Assembly (NCBI RefSeq): GCF_000967915.1
Contig: NC_022549.1
Coordinates: 1,600,366 to 1,664,365 of the forward strand
DNA length: 64,000 nt
Source: Paracholeplasma brassicae
GTDB lineage: Bacteria > Bacillota_I > Bacilli_A > Acholeplasmatales > UBA5453
Direction of reading: 5' to 3'
This document shows positions 17,322 through 27,600 of this stretch, in pieces. Under the pieces are notes generated by a model. It saw only the letters and a program-made list of their open reading frames with translations. It did no database searches and was not told the DNA's origin. The position numbers were made by a program, and so were the translations under genes. The first letter of the stretch is position 1, and the number at the start of each line of letters is the position of its first letter.

Positions 17322-17802
17322 TGGTTTTAGCCTCCCACGTCTTTTTTAATTGACTCCTTGCTCGTTCAAGTCTTTTTTTAATCGTTGATTCACTTGTTTT
17401 TAACACCTTAGAAATCTCTTTGACGGATAAATCTTCGTAATAATAGAGGATGATACACGATTTGTACATCGGTTCTAACAAACAAATCAGTTCAAACATG
17501 TGTTTGCTATTTTCATCCTCATGCTCATCTGCGATAGCCTCACTGATTTTAATTTGATCAACATGAATTTGAGGTCGATTCTTTTTGTAGAAATCATGAC
17601 AGCGGTTGATTGCCACACGAATCAACCAGTACTTCTCATGTGCCTGGTCTTTAAAGACTGGTCTTTTTTCCAAATACTTAATAAAGACGTCTTGAACCAA
17701 ATCCTCCGTGTCGAAGATATTTTTTGTATAGCTATAGCATATTTGAGTCACTGTCTGTTTGTGTCTGTGATAAAACAAATTAAAGTCTGTTGTCTCATTC
17801 AT
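17311..17802 (-). CDS. RNA polymerase ECF-type sigma factor
   Basis: This 163-residue sigma-70 family protein has only regions 2 and 4. Region 2 spans about 10-78 (DTEDLVQDVFIKYLEKRP, then HEKYWLIRVAINRCHDFYKK). Region 4 spans about 104-155 (MYKSCIILYYYEDLSVKEISKVLKTSE, then TIKKRLERARSQLKK) with a clear helix-turn-helix. It would direct RNA polymerase to a small stress or surface regulon. The start has AAGGATGG eight bases upstream. The overlapping downstream gene encodes a membrane protein that probably regulates it. No convincing ECF autoregulatory promoter was seen upstream. Confidence 0.92.
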   Translation of the reverse strand: MNETTDFNLFYHRHKQTVTQICYSYTKNIFDTEDLVQDVFIKYLEKRPVFKDQAHEKYWLIRVAINRCHDFYKKNRPQIHVDQIKISEAIADEHEDENSKHMFELICLLEPMYKSCIILYYYEDLSVKEISKVLKTSESTIKKRLERARSQLKKTWEAKTNGR

Positions 17803-17981
17803 AAAGAAGCCATCCTTTCACTATTAAAACGATTGAAGTAACCATTTGGTGACATTGATTCTCTTTTGACTCTTTTTTTCTCGTGGTATCTTATTTTATA
17901 GTAACACGAAATCTCTTAGTTATTTCAAAATAATCAGCTTGTTTTTTGACTTCTTTTTGCCTTAAGCCTAATACCTGCAAG

Positions 17982-18015
17982 AAAAAAAGCACGTCTAGTC
18001 AAAGACATGCTTTTT
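17982..18015 (-). terminator. Intrinsic terminator of the beta-propeller lipoprotein gene
   Basis: AAAAGCACGTCT and AGACATGCTTTT pair with one mismatch around a short loop. A run of seven T follows on the minus strand. The hairpin is 13 bases after the stop at 18029. Confidence 0.82.
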
Positions 18016-18028
18016 AAGTACTTAGCGT

Positions 18029-19789
18029 TTAATCAAAAACAACGCTAGCCGTTTCGTTAAACTGATTGCCAATGTCGTGTTTTGTAATGAAACTAGGACT
18101 AATCACGTACAAATAATTGCCCACATAGACTGCCCGTTTGATAGACACATGATAATTCGAATTAGATTCATTTGATTGATGACTTATGGTTTTAATAATC
18201 TCAATTGGGGTTTCTTTTTCTAAATCCACCCCGAAAAGGACATATTCATTGATGTAGTTGTAGCGATAATCATCGTAAGTGTATCGCTCAACACTAAAAC
18301 CAAAATAATCGTTTTCAATATCAAATAAAATCGCTTTATGATTGTAGAGTGCCTCACCATAGGTATACCCAAATTCATCGTTTCTAAGTACCAATGGTAA
18401 CCCAATTTCAACTGGCTTATCTTGATTAGAGACATCATACATCGAGAGCTTCAAACCGACTTGGATTTGCCCTTCGGTTTCTACACCTATACCTAAAACG
18501 ACGTTTTCTTGATAGACGTGTTGATAAGTTGAAAAACCTGGTATTTCAAGTTGCCCAACGACCACAGGGTTTGTTTGATCACTTAAATCAATGACGTAGA
18601 ATGGATCTGTTTGTTCAAAGGTGACGACCGTCAGTTCGTCTTGATTAAACCGTGCCGAAAATATTCGTTCTCTTGGTTTACCAATGCCCTCATCTAAGTG
18701 CGAAACCAATTCAAGCTGATTTATGCCATCAACTAAAATCTTCTTATAAATATAAAGATGGTTAACAATTGAATCACCAAAACCCTCGGTTGAGAGTAAC
18801 CTTAAGTGCCCATCGTACTCATCGATTGAAAACTGGTTGAGCACATAGCCTTTAAAGCTTTGATAACCACCAAAAACAATCGCACTATTCTCAAACAAAA
18901 ACGCAAACACACGGTGGTCTTCTAAATAACTACTATCAATAAACTCATAACGATAGCTTGTTAGATAGATACCGTTTTTCGATACATAACTAACCCCATA
19001 ATAGTAACTGCCTAAAAACACAAAGCGTTCTTCTTTGATTACCTCATCCAACTCGATGAGGTAAATCGTATTAAATACTTGTTTTTCTAATGACTCATGA
19101 TAGTAGATTTCCTCATAACTAGGTCTATTTATCACACCATCAATCACATCCACCGGTCTTGGGTCTTCAAGCTCTAGGTCAATGTAGGTAGAAGTCATCA
19201 CCACAAGCGTTTGATCGATTTGTCTAGATAAATTCAAATACCCTGAGAGTTCATAGGTTTTTACGAGTGAAAACGTTTCTAACTCAAACACATAAATGGT
19301 CGTTTGATTAGAACCTCTAACGTAGTAAAAATCTTCTTTATTATCTTCGTAAAAATAAGTGTAAGTGTAACCTATCACCACCAAATAATCAGGGGTTAAA
19401 TAAAGATCACTTAAATACGTGTATGTGTTATCACTTGATAATGTTTGGTTATATACTACCTCTAATGATCCTTTAATTGAAGTGATTTTCAACTTATCTT
19501 GATCAATTTGATAAATGTAGTTTTCATCCACTTTAACCACATCACCCTCAATAACGCCTTCTACTTGACTGTTAGTTTCTGAGGTTCTATCTTCTACCTT
19601 TTGATCACCAACGGCATCCGTTGTTTCCTCAGGCCCATAATTAAACACGTCTCTTGAAGATGTCACTAGTGTTTTTAATGTTTCTTTTGACCCAACGCTT
19701 TGTAATCCAATTTCACTGGTCGTTTGTTGGCATGCGGCTAAGCCAAAGCCAATCAAAAGGACCATCAGTGCTAATAAACTTCGTTTCAT
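18029..19789 (-). CDS. Secreted beta-propeller domain lipoprotein
   Basis: This is a 586-residue protein starting at ATG 19789; an upstream GTG at 19798 lies too close to the AAAGGG site. The signal peptide ends with the lipobox GLAAC, so it is lipid-anchored outside the cell. The segment TNSQVEGVIEGDVVKVDENY is the hallmark opening of the Beta_propel domain family. That family consists of large extracellular proteins with repeated four-strand blades, and blade-like repeats fill the rest (YIYQIDQDKLKI, TIYVFELETF, FYVIDLSDQTNPVVVGQLE). The family's function is poorly known; roles in surface binding or peptidase regulation have been suggested. It is monocistronic with a terminator. Confidence 0.85.
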   Translation of the reverse strand: MKRSLLALMVLLIGFGLAACQQTTSEIGLQSVGSKETLKTLVTSSRDVFNYGPEETTDAVGDQKVEDRTSETNSQVEGVIEGDVVKVDENYIYQIDQDKLKITSIKGSLEVVYNQTLSSDNTYTYLSDLYLTPDYLVVIGYTYTYFYEDNKEDFYYVRGSNQTTIYVFELETFSLVKTYELSGYLNLSRQIDQTLVVMTSTYIDLELEDPRPVDVIDGVINRPSYEEIYYHESLEKQVFNTIYLIELDEVIKEERFVFLGSYYYGVSYVSKNGIYLTSYRYEFIDSSYLEDHRVFAFLFENSAIVFGGYQSFKGYVLNQFSIDEYDGHLRLLSTEGFGDSIVNHLYIYKKILVDGINQLELVSHLDEGIGKPRERIFSARFNQDELTVVTFEQTDPFYVIDLSDQTNPVVVGQLEIPGFSTYQHVYQENVVLGIGVETEGQIQVGLKLSMYDVSNQDKPVEIGLPLVLRNDEFGYTYGEALYNHKAILFDIENDYFGFSVERYTYDDYRYNYINEYVLFGVDLEKETPIEIIKTISHQSNESNSNYHVSIKRAVYVGNYLYVISPSFITKHDIGNQFNETASVVFD

Positions 19790-19945
19790 TTGCCACACAC
19801 CCTTTCTAAGTTCACTATATCACAACAAAGAAAAAACAATACCTTTAGAACAATCAAAATATCTCTTTTTTTGAAAAAAAGACGAAATCATATAAAAAAC
19901 AATCATTTATGATGAAAAAACCTCACATATGATTGTATTTTATCT

Positions 19946-21259
19946 CTATTGATGATTTTTAATCGCTTGATTCACATAATGGATCGGATAAAAACTAAGA
20001 AGCCCTACAATCGCCCCAGCAATAAAGATACCAGGGTTAGGAATCGATTGTAATACGCCAAACTCATCGATAAACGTGCCTTTACCTTGGCTTATCACAA
20101 ATGCCCCAATGAATGGTCCAATCACCATGGGGATTAGAATAAAGAAAATCATTCGAATCCCGCTAAAGACACCCACGTAGGCCTTAGGAACTAAATCACG
20201 ATAAAGGCTATTTAATACCACCATCGCCCCTAAGTAAAAGCCCATCATCAACACACCAAAAATCAATGTCAAAAGAAAACTAATGCCGTCGTTCTTTTGA
20301 TAGTAAAATCCTAAAAACCCTAAGGCAAACATCGAAAGAACATAGATCGCCACACTTAATGTCAAATAGCCTTTTTTACCGCTTTTATCGACCTTTCTTC
20401 CAAAAGATATGCTAAGAATCGATGCTAAAATGAGCACAGCACCTAGTAATATGACGTAATTTCCAAAGCCCATGTAAAACTCAAAATATATGATGAAATA
20501 CGGCAAAAAGATTTGTTGCGCAATCCCTAAAATAGAGACCACAACAAAAATCAAATACATTGGTTTGTTTTCTTTGATCGTAGTTATTCTAAACCCATGA
20601 AACAAATCCTTAAGATATGACGACTCTTTTTTTTCAAGTGGGGCATCCTTAATCATAAAAAGACCAATAAAACCCACAAGAAAGACGAGCACGCCAACGC
20701 TTAAGAAAAACAAAAACCACTGGCCATTTTTAGTAAATCCATCAAAACCCCCAAATACCAAAAGCATACCAAACAGAGGCATACTCGATAATACCCCTTC
20801 GACTTTTGCCCGGTTTGATGACGTTGTATTATCCGTCACCCACGCATTAAACGCCGCATCGTTTGCACTTGATCCGATGAAAGTCATGAGACAATCTAAC
20901 ACAATAATCAAAAATACGGTTAAAAAGACCACATCAACATTCGGAAACAAACGGCTGACGTTATCTTTTGTTATCAAGGCGAACAAAACAATCGATAAGC
21001 CCCAAAACAAATACCCATAACTCATAAAGACTTTGCGTTTTCCGATTTTATCGGATAACGCCCCCATCGTTAAGGTTGAAAAAGTAGCGATAACACCTGA
21101 AATGGAAACCATATAGGCAATCGCTTTTGGGTCATAGGTGACTGTCTTATAAATATAGACATTCAAATACATGTTTTCAATCGTCCATGCCACCTGTCCG
21201 ATTAAACCAAACAAAACTATAATTAACCACTTCTTACTCGTTAATCTTGACTCATTCAT
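19946..21259 (-). CDS. Major facilitator superfamily transporter
   Basis: This 437-residue protein has about 12 hydrophobic helices. The loop after helix 2 reads GALSDKIGKRKVF, the MFS signature G-x3-D-x2-G-x-R. A related loop, SFGRKVDKSGKKGY, sits in the second half. The N-terminus (MNESRLTSKKWLIIVLFGLIG) resembles MFS proteins found in Acholeplasma and other Firmicutes next to sugar genes. The substrate cannot be read from sequence; sugar or sugar-derivative transport is possible. It has an extended -10 promoter at 21292-21300 and stands alone. Confidence 0.88.
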   Translation of the reverse strand: MNESRLTSKKWLIIVLFGLIGQVAWTIENMYLNVYIYKTVTYDPKAIAYMVSISGVIATFSTLTMGALSDKIGKRKVFMSYGYLFWGLSIVLFALITKDNVSRLFPNVDVVFLTVFLIIVLDCLMTFIGSSANDAAFNAWVTDNTTSSNRAKVEGVLSSMPLFGMLLVFGGFDGFTKNGQWFLFFLSVGVLVFLVGFIGLFMIKDAPLEKKESSYLKDLFHGFRITTIKENKPMYLIFVVVSILGIAQQIFLPYFIIYFEFYMGFGNYVILLGAVLILASILSISFGRKVDKSGKKGYLTLSVAIYVLSMFALGFLGFYYQKNDGISFLLTLIFGVLMMGFYLGAMVVLNSLYRDLVPKAYVGVFSGIRMIFFILIPMVIGPFIGAFVISQGKGTFIDEFGVLQSIPNPGIFIAGAIVGLLSFYPIHYVNQAIKNHQ

Positions 21260-21291
21260 TTTATTTCTCCCATAAGCTTATTTTTAGCTCT

Positions 21292-21300
21292 ATTATAGCA
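21292..21300 (-). promoter_or_regulatory. Extended -10 promoter of the MFS gene
   Basis: TGCTATAAT on the minus strand combines a perfect -10 with the TGn extension. It lies 33 bases upstream of the start codon. No good -35 is seen. Confidence 0.5.
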
Positions 21301-21493
21301 CATAATCAGAACCAATCAGTGAAATTAAAACGACTGATTGTTCATTGATTATTGATCCAAAACACATAAACTTGGGATAGATTATCGCCAACAACGGGAT
21401 AAAAAGTGTCCAGTTTCTAGCAATTTGTGGTAAAATAAGCCTGCTAGATTACATTATGTAAAAAGTAAATATCAAATTTAAAGGAGTTTTAAT

Positions 21494-22894
21494 ATGACAC
21501 CAAATCAAATCGGATTAAGTATCTTGGTACTAGCGATTGCTTTATTAATTGCTAAAATCATTCGGATCAATTTTAAGATATTTTCTAAGTTCTTTCTACC
21601 CTCTTCTGTAATCGCTGGTTTTTTACTACTGATGATTGGACCAGAGGTTTTAGGCAAGTTCTTAGATAAAAGCCCTTATGGGTTATTAACGGTCGAAATG
21701 CTCACCGTATTTAAATCCTTACCGGGTTTATTAATTACGATCATTTTTGCAAGTCTATTCATCGGTAAAAAACTACCAAAAGTTAAAGATATTTGGAAGA
21801 CCGCAGGTCCTCAAGTCGCCTTTGGTCAAACACTTGCTTGGGGTCAATACGTTGTTGGTACGCTTGTTACCTTACTCATACTTGTGCCCTTCTTTAACGC
21901 AAGCCCAATGGCTGGTGCGTTAATTGAAATCGCCTTTGAAGGTGGACATGGTACAGCCGCTGGTTTAAAAGACACGTTTATTGAACTTGGCTATCCGGAT
22001 GGTGCTGAACTCGCCATGGGGCTTGCGACGGTTGGAATCGTCTTTGGCGTATTGATTGGCGTCTTTATGATCAACTGGGCCGTAAGAAAAGAAAAAACCG
22101 CCTTTTTGAAAGAGAAAAAAGATATGGACGTAACGGAGGTCACCGGCATCATTCCAAAAGAAGAACGTGTGCCGACGTCATTTATGACTGTATCGCCTGA
22201 ATCCATTGAACCTTTAGCCCTTCACTTAGGTGTGATTGCAATGGCCGTTGTTTTTGGTGTATTAATGCAAAAAGGCCTCATTTGGATTGAAGACATCACT
22301 TGGGGAAAAACAGGTTTTTACATGTTTAAATACATTCCACTGTTTCCACTTGCTATGCTTGGCGGAGTTATCGTGCAGTTTTTTATTAACAAATTTGATA
22401 AACCCGAAATCATTAACCGTCAAATGATTGTCAGACTACAAGGCCTTGCACTCGATTTCTTGTTGGTTGCTGCAATCGCTGCGCTTTCATTAACGGTAAT
22501 TGGATCAAACATCGAGGTATTTTTAATTCTAAGCATCACAGGTATTTTATGGAACACACTGGTCTTTATGTTTTTAGCTAAACGTATGTTACCTGAATAC
22601 TGGTTTGAAAGAGGCATTGGGGATTATGGCCAATCCATGGGAATGACCGCGATTGGTTTAATGCTGATTAGAATCGTCGATACCAAAAATAAATCCAAAG
22701 CCCTCGAAGCCTTTGGCTATAAACAACTCTTGTTTGAGCCATTTGTAGGTGGGGGGATTATGACTGCAATTTCAGTACCTCTAATCTATCAATTTGGTTT
22801 AATCCCTGTGTTTATCATTACACTTCTGATTACACTATTTTTCTTACTACTTGGTTTATTTCACTTTGGTAAGAAAAAACAAACAACCAAATAA
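21494..22894 (+). CDS. gltS: Sodium/glutamate symporter GltS family
   Basis: This 466-residue membrane protein has about 10-12 helices. The motif EGGHGTAAGLKDTF near residue 155 matches the GltS signature G-G-H-G-T-A, which lies in the pore-loop of the first half. The second half repeats it weakly as GGGIMTAISVP. GltS imports glutamate with sodium. The start has AAAGGAG nine bases upstream. It is flanked by its own terminator and is not obviously in an operon. The loop near 210-235 is unusually charged (KEKTAFLKEKKDMD). Family assignment is strong; other anions cannot be excluded. Confidence 0.9.
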   Translation: MTPNQIGLSILVLAIALLIAKIIRINFKIFSKFFLPSSVIAGFLLLMIGPEVLGKFLDKSPYGLLTVEMLTVFKSLPGLLITIIFASLFIGKKLPKVKDIWKTAGPQVAFGQTLAWGQYVVGTLVTLLILVPFFNASPMAGALIEIAFEGGHGTAAGLKDTFIELGYPDGAELAMGLATVGIVFGVLIGVFMINWAVRKEKTAFLKEKKDMDVTEVTGIIPKEERVPTSFMTVSPESIEPLALHLGVIAMAVVFGVLMQKGLIWIEDITWGKTGFYMFKYIPLFPLAMLGGVIVQFFINKFDKPEIINRQMIVRLQGLALDFLLVAAIAALSLTVIGSNIEVFLILSITGILWNTLVFMFLAKRMLPEYWFERGIGDYGQSMGMTAIGLMLIRIVDTKNKSKALEAFGYKQLLFEPFVGGGIMTAISVPLIYQFGLIPVFIITLLITLFFLLLGLFHFGKKKQTTK

Positions 22895-22899
22895 TCGAA

Positions 22900-22931
22900 A
22901 AACGTGTGCACTTTTTGTCGTGCACACGTTT
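22900..22931 (+). terminator. Terminator after gltS
   Basis: The perfect 12-base arms AAACGTGTGCAC and GTGCACACGTTT enclose an 8-base loop; TTTGTTTC follows. Confidence 0.85.
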
Positions 22932-23000
22932 GTTTCATTCTTGCACATATTCCTAATCCTTGATAAAATAACGCATACGCTCTAAAAAGGAGAATCATTA

Positions 23001-23954
23001 ATGGCACTAAAGCACATCAAACACCCCGAGCTCTTTCAAGGGTCTAAAAAGAAAAACAATTACTTTGAAGGTTGGTACTTCAAGTTTGTTAGTAAAAAAG
23101 AAGAAAGCTCAATTGCATTTATCCCTGGGGTTTCAATCAACAAAAAAGACCCACACTGTTTTATTCAAGTATTCATCAGCACAAAAGACTCTTTAAAAAC
23201 ACATTACTTTAAGTTTCCTTTAAGTGATTTCACCTACAACAAAGATGAATTTAAAATCGATATTAATCACAATCATTTCGAAAAAGATTATGTTCGAATT
23301 CACTTAACAGACGAACAAACCACTATCTCTGCAACCTTTGATTTAAACTCACACACCCCGATTAAGACAAACTTCTATCAACCAAACATCATGGGGCCAT
23401 TCGCGTATTTGAATTTTATGGAATGTTATCATGGGATTGTCTCTATGCGTTCAGTTTTTAGTGGACATTTAACAATCAATCAAGAGACCACCACTTACAA
23501 AGACGAGGTTTCCTACATTGAAAAAGATTGGGGTAAATCCTTTCCTAGTAAGTACATCTGGCTTCAGTCAAATCATTTTAAAAACGAGAAAACGTCTTTC
23601 ATGTTTTCTTACGCAGTGATCCCATTCAAACTTTTCTTCTTCAAGGGATTGATTGTTAACCTCATCTATGACAACAAAGAATACAGATTCTCAACCTATA
23701 ACCGATCAAAAATCACGATAGAATCCTTAGATTCGATGACGTCTTCATTCAAACTTAAAAAAGGTAGCTACACCTTAGTGGTGACAGCCAAAAAAGAGAA
23801 AGATGCCGTGTTGATATCCCCAACAAATGGACAAATGATCAACACCATAAAAGAAGGTCTATCTGGGACCATCACTTTAAAGCTATATCATAAAAAAACA
23901 CTTCTTTATGAAGACACAGGTATACACGCTGGGATTGAATTAATGTGGGATTAA
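23001..23954 (+). CDS. Tocopherol cyclase-like family protein
   Basis: This 317-residue protein matches the tocopherol cyclase-like family. The opening HPELFQGSKKKNNYFEGWYF and FIPGVSINKKDPH are typical, as are GPFAYLNFMECYHGIVSM and VSYIEKDWGKSFPSKYIWLQ. Plant members cyclise prenylated quinols, but the bacterial Firmicutes members have no shown activity. They are beta-rich lipocalin-like proteins and may act on or carry a lipid. The window also has a carotenoid desaturase-like gene, so isoprenoid lipids are plausible ligands. The start has AAAAAGGAG, and a terminator follows. It stands alone. Function not assigned. Confidence 0.82.
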   Translation: MALKHIKHPELFQGSKKKNNYFEGWYFKFVSKKEESSIAFIPGVSINKKDPHCFIQVFISTKDSLKTHYFKFPLSDFTYNKDEFKIDINHNHFEKDYVRIHLTDEQTTISATFDLNSHTPIKTNFYQPNIMGPFAYLNFMECYHGIVSMRSVFSGHLTINQETTTYKDEVSYIEKDWGKSFPSKYIWLQSNHFKNEKTSFMFSYAVIPFKLFFFKGLIVNLIYDNKEYRFSTYNRSKITIESLDSMTSSFKLKKGSYTLVVTAKKEKDAVLISPTNGQMINTIKEGLSGTITLKLYHKKTLLYEDTGIHAGIELMWD

Positions 23955-23959
23955 TCATA

Positions 23960-24003
23960 AAAAGATACGAACCGACTTTTTAGTCAATTCGTATCTTTTT
24001 TTC
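23960..24003. terminator. Bidirectional terminator
   Basis: AAAGATACGAA and TTCGTATCTTT pair, with an inner GACTTTTTAGTC hairpin. A T run follows on the plus strand and A residues precede it, serving both converging genes. Confidence 0.82.
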
Positions 24004-24030
24004 TCTATAAGTTGTTGATTTTAGAAGTTA

Positions 24031-24606
24031 CTAATTTAATATCTTCTTCAGTTGTTCTAGCGTAAACTCGAGTGCTTCTTCATCATTCATCTTCATGTCA
24101 TTATTTGCTTGTTGAAGTATAAGCCCTGAAATCAATGCTTGAACAACGTACTTATGTTCTTTTCTTGGTACTAAGATTTGATTATCCAAAATACCCTTTT
24201 CAAAAATTCGGTTAAACCTATCCGTCATGTTTGATTGAATGACTTTAATGCGTTCTTCATGCACTCTTGATAAAAAAGGCACTTCTTTGATGCTTTGATT
24301 CATAATCGCATCCATCAATTGTTTGGCATCTCTCATGACCTTTAGAATTAAAGACAGTTGAAACCGCATTTGCTCATTAAAATCGCCTTCAATCAAATCG
24401 GTTAACAAGATGCCTTCATACGTCTGTAATAAATATAGATAGGTATTTGATATCATCTCATCTTTACTTTTAAAATACTCATATACCGTGCTTTTACCGA
24501 TGTTTGCTTCTTTTGCAATTTGATTTAAAGAGAGCTCCGATAAATTACTACCATCTTTGATGTGATTAACAACCACTTCAATGATTTTATCTTTGGTTTG
24601 AATCAT
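24031..24606 (-). CDS. TetR-family transcriptional regulator
   Basis: This 191-residue protein has an N-terminal TetR helix-turn-helix at about 22-48 (LSLNQIAKEANIGKSTVYEYF), followed by an alpha-helical ligand and dimer domain. Its start overlaps the end of the RND pump gene by 20 bases, so both are cotranscribed. A perfect 12-base palindrome of the kind bound by TetR proteins lies in the pump promoter region at 27988. The regulator therefore probably represses its own operon until a toxic compound binds. The inducing ligand is unknown. Confidence 0.92.
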   Translation of the reverse strand: MIQTKDKIIEVVVNHIKDGSNLSELSLNQIAKEANIGKSTVYEYFKSKDEMISNTYLYLLQTYEGILLTDLIEGDFNEQMRFQLSLILKVMRDAKQLMDAIMNQSIKEVPFLSRVHEERIKVIQSNMTDRFNRIFEKGILDNQILVPRKEHKYVVQALISGLILQQANNDMKMNDEEALEFTLEQLKKILN

Positions 24607-27600
24607 CTTGAATCGCTTCTTTCTTAATATTCTTCCTATTAAATAACGCGTAAACCACTGGAATGACTAGTAGGGTTAAAATGGTTGAGTATAGTAAGCC
24701 ACCAATCGCAGTAATTGCCATCGGTTGGAGTAACTCTGAGCCTTCACCAATACCTATTGCCATCGCACCAAGACCAAGAATGGTCGTAAGTGAGGTCATG
24801 AAAATTGGACGCAGTCTGGTTTTCCCGGCTTCAATAATTGCATCAGTTACCCCCATACCATCTTCTCTTAATTTATTGATATAGTCAATAAGAACAATCC
24901 CATTATTGACTACCACACCAACTAAGATAATCAAGCCCATCATAGAAACAAGACTTAAATAGCCGCCAGTGACAAATAACCCAATCATCCCACCGGTAAA
25001 CGCAAGTGGAATCGTCATTAGAATGATGAATGGATAAACTAGGGATTGGAACTGAATGGCCATCACCATGTAGACAAGCAATATCGCTACGACTAACGCT
25101 AGACCTAAATCACTAATTGCAGACACAATTTCTTCTGATTCACCCGCAATTTCTACACGATAACCCATACCATAAGCCTTAAACTCATTAGAGTTCAAAT
25201 ACGAATTAATCTTTTGATTTACCTCGCTAGAAACAAGTGTTACATTATAACCTTCTTCGATTTGAGCTGTCACATTAAAATATCGTTGACTACCGTCGGT
25301 ATTGATCACACTAAATCCTGTAACGTATGATACATCTGCAATTGGATTAGTTGTCTCAAATAAAGAAACACCTAAACTACTTAATGAAACAAGCGTACTT
25401 AGCGGATCTGTATCTTTTACAATCATACCACCATCAACTTTTAAACTTGAATCAACAACCAAACGCAGTGGTAGTATTGGAACAACTTGACCTTCAATTA
25501 CTTCAAAACCACTAGGCATAATTGTATAAATACTGCCATTATTAGCTACATATTGATCAATCAAAGCTTGTGTGCTTGAATCAAACACATAAACACCTGA
25601 TAAGAAATCTTGATAACTGCCAAACGCTTCTAAAGATATCCCTGCTTGAAGTGACTCGTTTGGTAGATTGATATCATATATAATGCCATCTAATGTCACA
25701 GTGGCTTCATTACTTGCCCCTAGGGCATCAAGACCAACAAACAGATTAGAAATGCTCTGGTTAAAATCTTTAACTGTCAAATTGTGTTTGATTGCTTCTT
25801 CTTTGATTACCGTCACTTTGACATTATTCTCACCCACACTAATACCGTTATCGGCTTTTGTTATGCCTTCTGAATCATTTAAAATAGAAACTAAATCATT
25901 GGTGATTTGTTCTAGCGTATATAAATCATAACCAGAAACCTTAATATTAATCCCACTAGAGCCTAAGAGAGCCCCTGTGCTATTTTGTGAACTCACGGTT
26001 GATTCAATTAAATTAAATGAACTTAAGTGATCGTATTTAAACTCACTGACTAACGCTCGTATTTCTTTTTCTAATGTCTTCGTATTCTTACTTCTGTTTT
26101 CATCTAAGGACACACTAATAGAAATATCCGAACTTGAGCCCATCGCCATTAGATTCATACCACCAGAAGCCCCAATCGATGCACTCACAGATTCAATGTC
26201 TTTTCCAAACGTTGAAAGTAGTAATTCTGTTAATTCATCGGTATAAGTCGCTTTATCACTAAAACTTGTGCTTGAGGAGGTAACCACACTAATTGAAACC
26301 ACGCCTTCATCAGACTCAGGAATTAAGATCAATCCTTTTCTTGCAACTAAGAAGGTCGATAACACGAGTAATACCACCACCGAAACAAGCGTTAGTACTT
26401 TTCTTTTTAAGGTAAAACTAACCGCTTTTTCATACGCCAGTTTTAACCCTTTGATCCATTTACCTTCTTTTTGAGGTTTTTGATCATTTAATAAGCGTGA
26501 AGCCATTGAAGGCACCACGGTTAACGCAATAAATAAGGAAGCACCCAAGCTAAACGCAATGGTTAGTGCCATCGACATAAAGATATCTGCAATCATCCCT
26601 TCAATAAAGACAATCGGTAAGAAAACAGCGACCGTCGTGATTGTTGATGCTGTAATCGCACCTGCTACTTGTTTAGCACCTTCAATTGCAGCTTCTGTTT
26701 TTGACTTACCAATGGAAATCATACGGTAAATATTTTCAATCACAACGACCGCATTATCCACAAGCATGCCGATAGCAAGTGCAAGACCACCCATTGAAAT
26801 TAAGTTCAAACTCACCCCAGCAAAATACATCAACATAAATGAGGTGATTACAGAAATCGGTATCGCTAGACCAACAATCAAGGTTGGTTTAATATCTTTT
26901 AAGAACATAAATAGTATCACAATGGCTAGTAAGCCACCAATGATTAGATTTTGTAAAACAGATCCAATCGATAAGTTAATGTACTCACCTTGGTCTAATA
27001 TCACTTCATAATGCGCACTCGAATCTTCTTTTACTAACTCATCCATTCTAGCTAAGATGGCTTTTGACACATCGGTAATTGCCACATTCGATTGTTTGGT
27101 AAATGAGACTTGAATGCCTTGTTGTAAGTTAATCTTTGAATACGTATCAGTATTCGCATTTACATACTTAATCCCACCCTCAATGCTCAAGTCTTCTAAG
27201 TAGATAACTTCATTATTGATGAATGTAATCGGTAAAGCTTTAATCTCATCAAGAGATGCAATTTCATTACCCAAATAAAGCATGCGAAGTTGCCCATTGT
27301 CAAGCGCAACCCCAACCAAACCAGAAATGTTTTGGTTTTCAATGGTTTGTAAGACCTGATCGTGTGTTAACGACACCGCTGCAAGCTTAGTTTGATCTAA
27401 GTTAATCTCTAAGACCACATCGGCATTACCAGTAATACTGACATCAGCAACCCCAGGAATACTTTGTAGTTCTTGTAGAACCGTTTCATTTAACCACTGT
27501 GTGTTTAGAATCAAAATCTCATCATCTGTTAAATCCGCCTCGTAGTCTTTAAATAAGGTTAACGTAACAACCGGTAACATATCTGGACTGATGCGTAGAA

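Noticed and set aside
17803-17940. ECF-type autoregulatory promoter (TGAAAT...CGTG)
   Set aside because: The spacing is 13 bases rather than about 16, so the match is not convincing.
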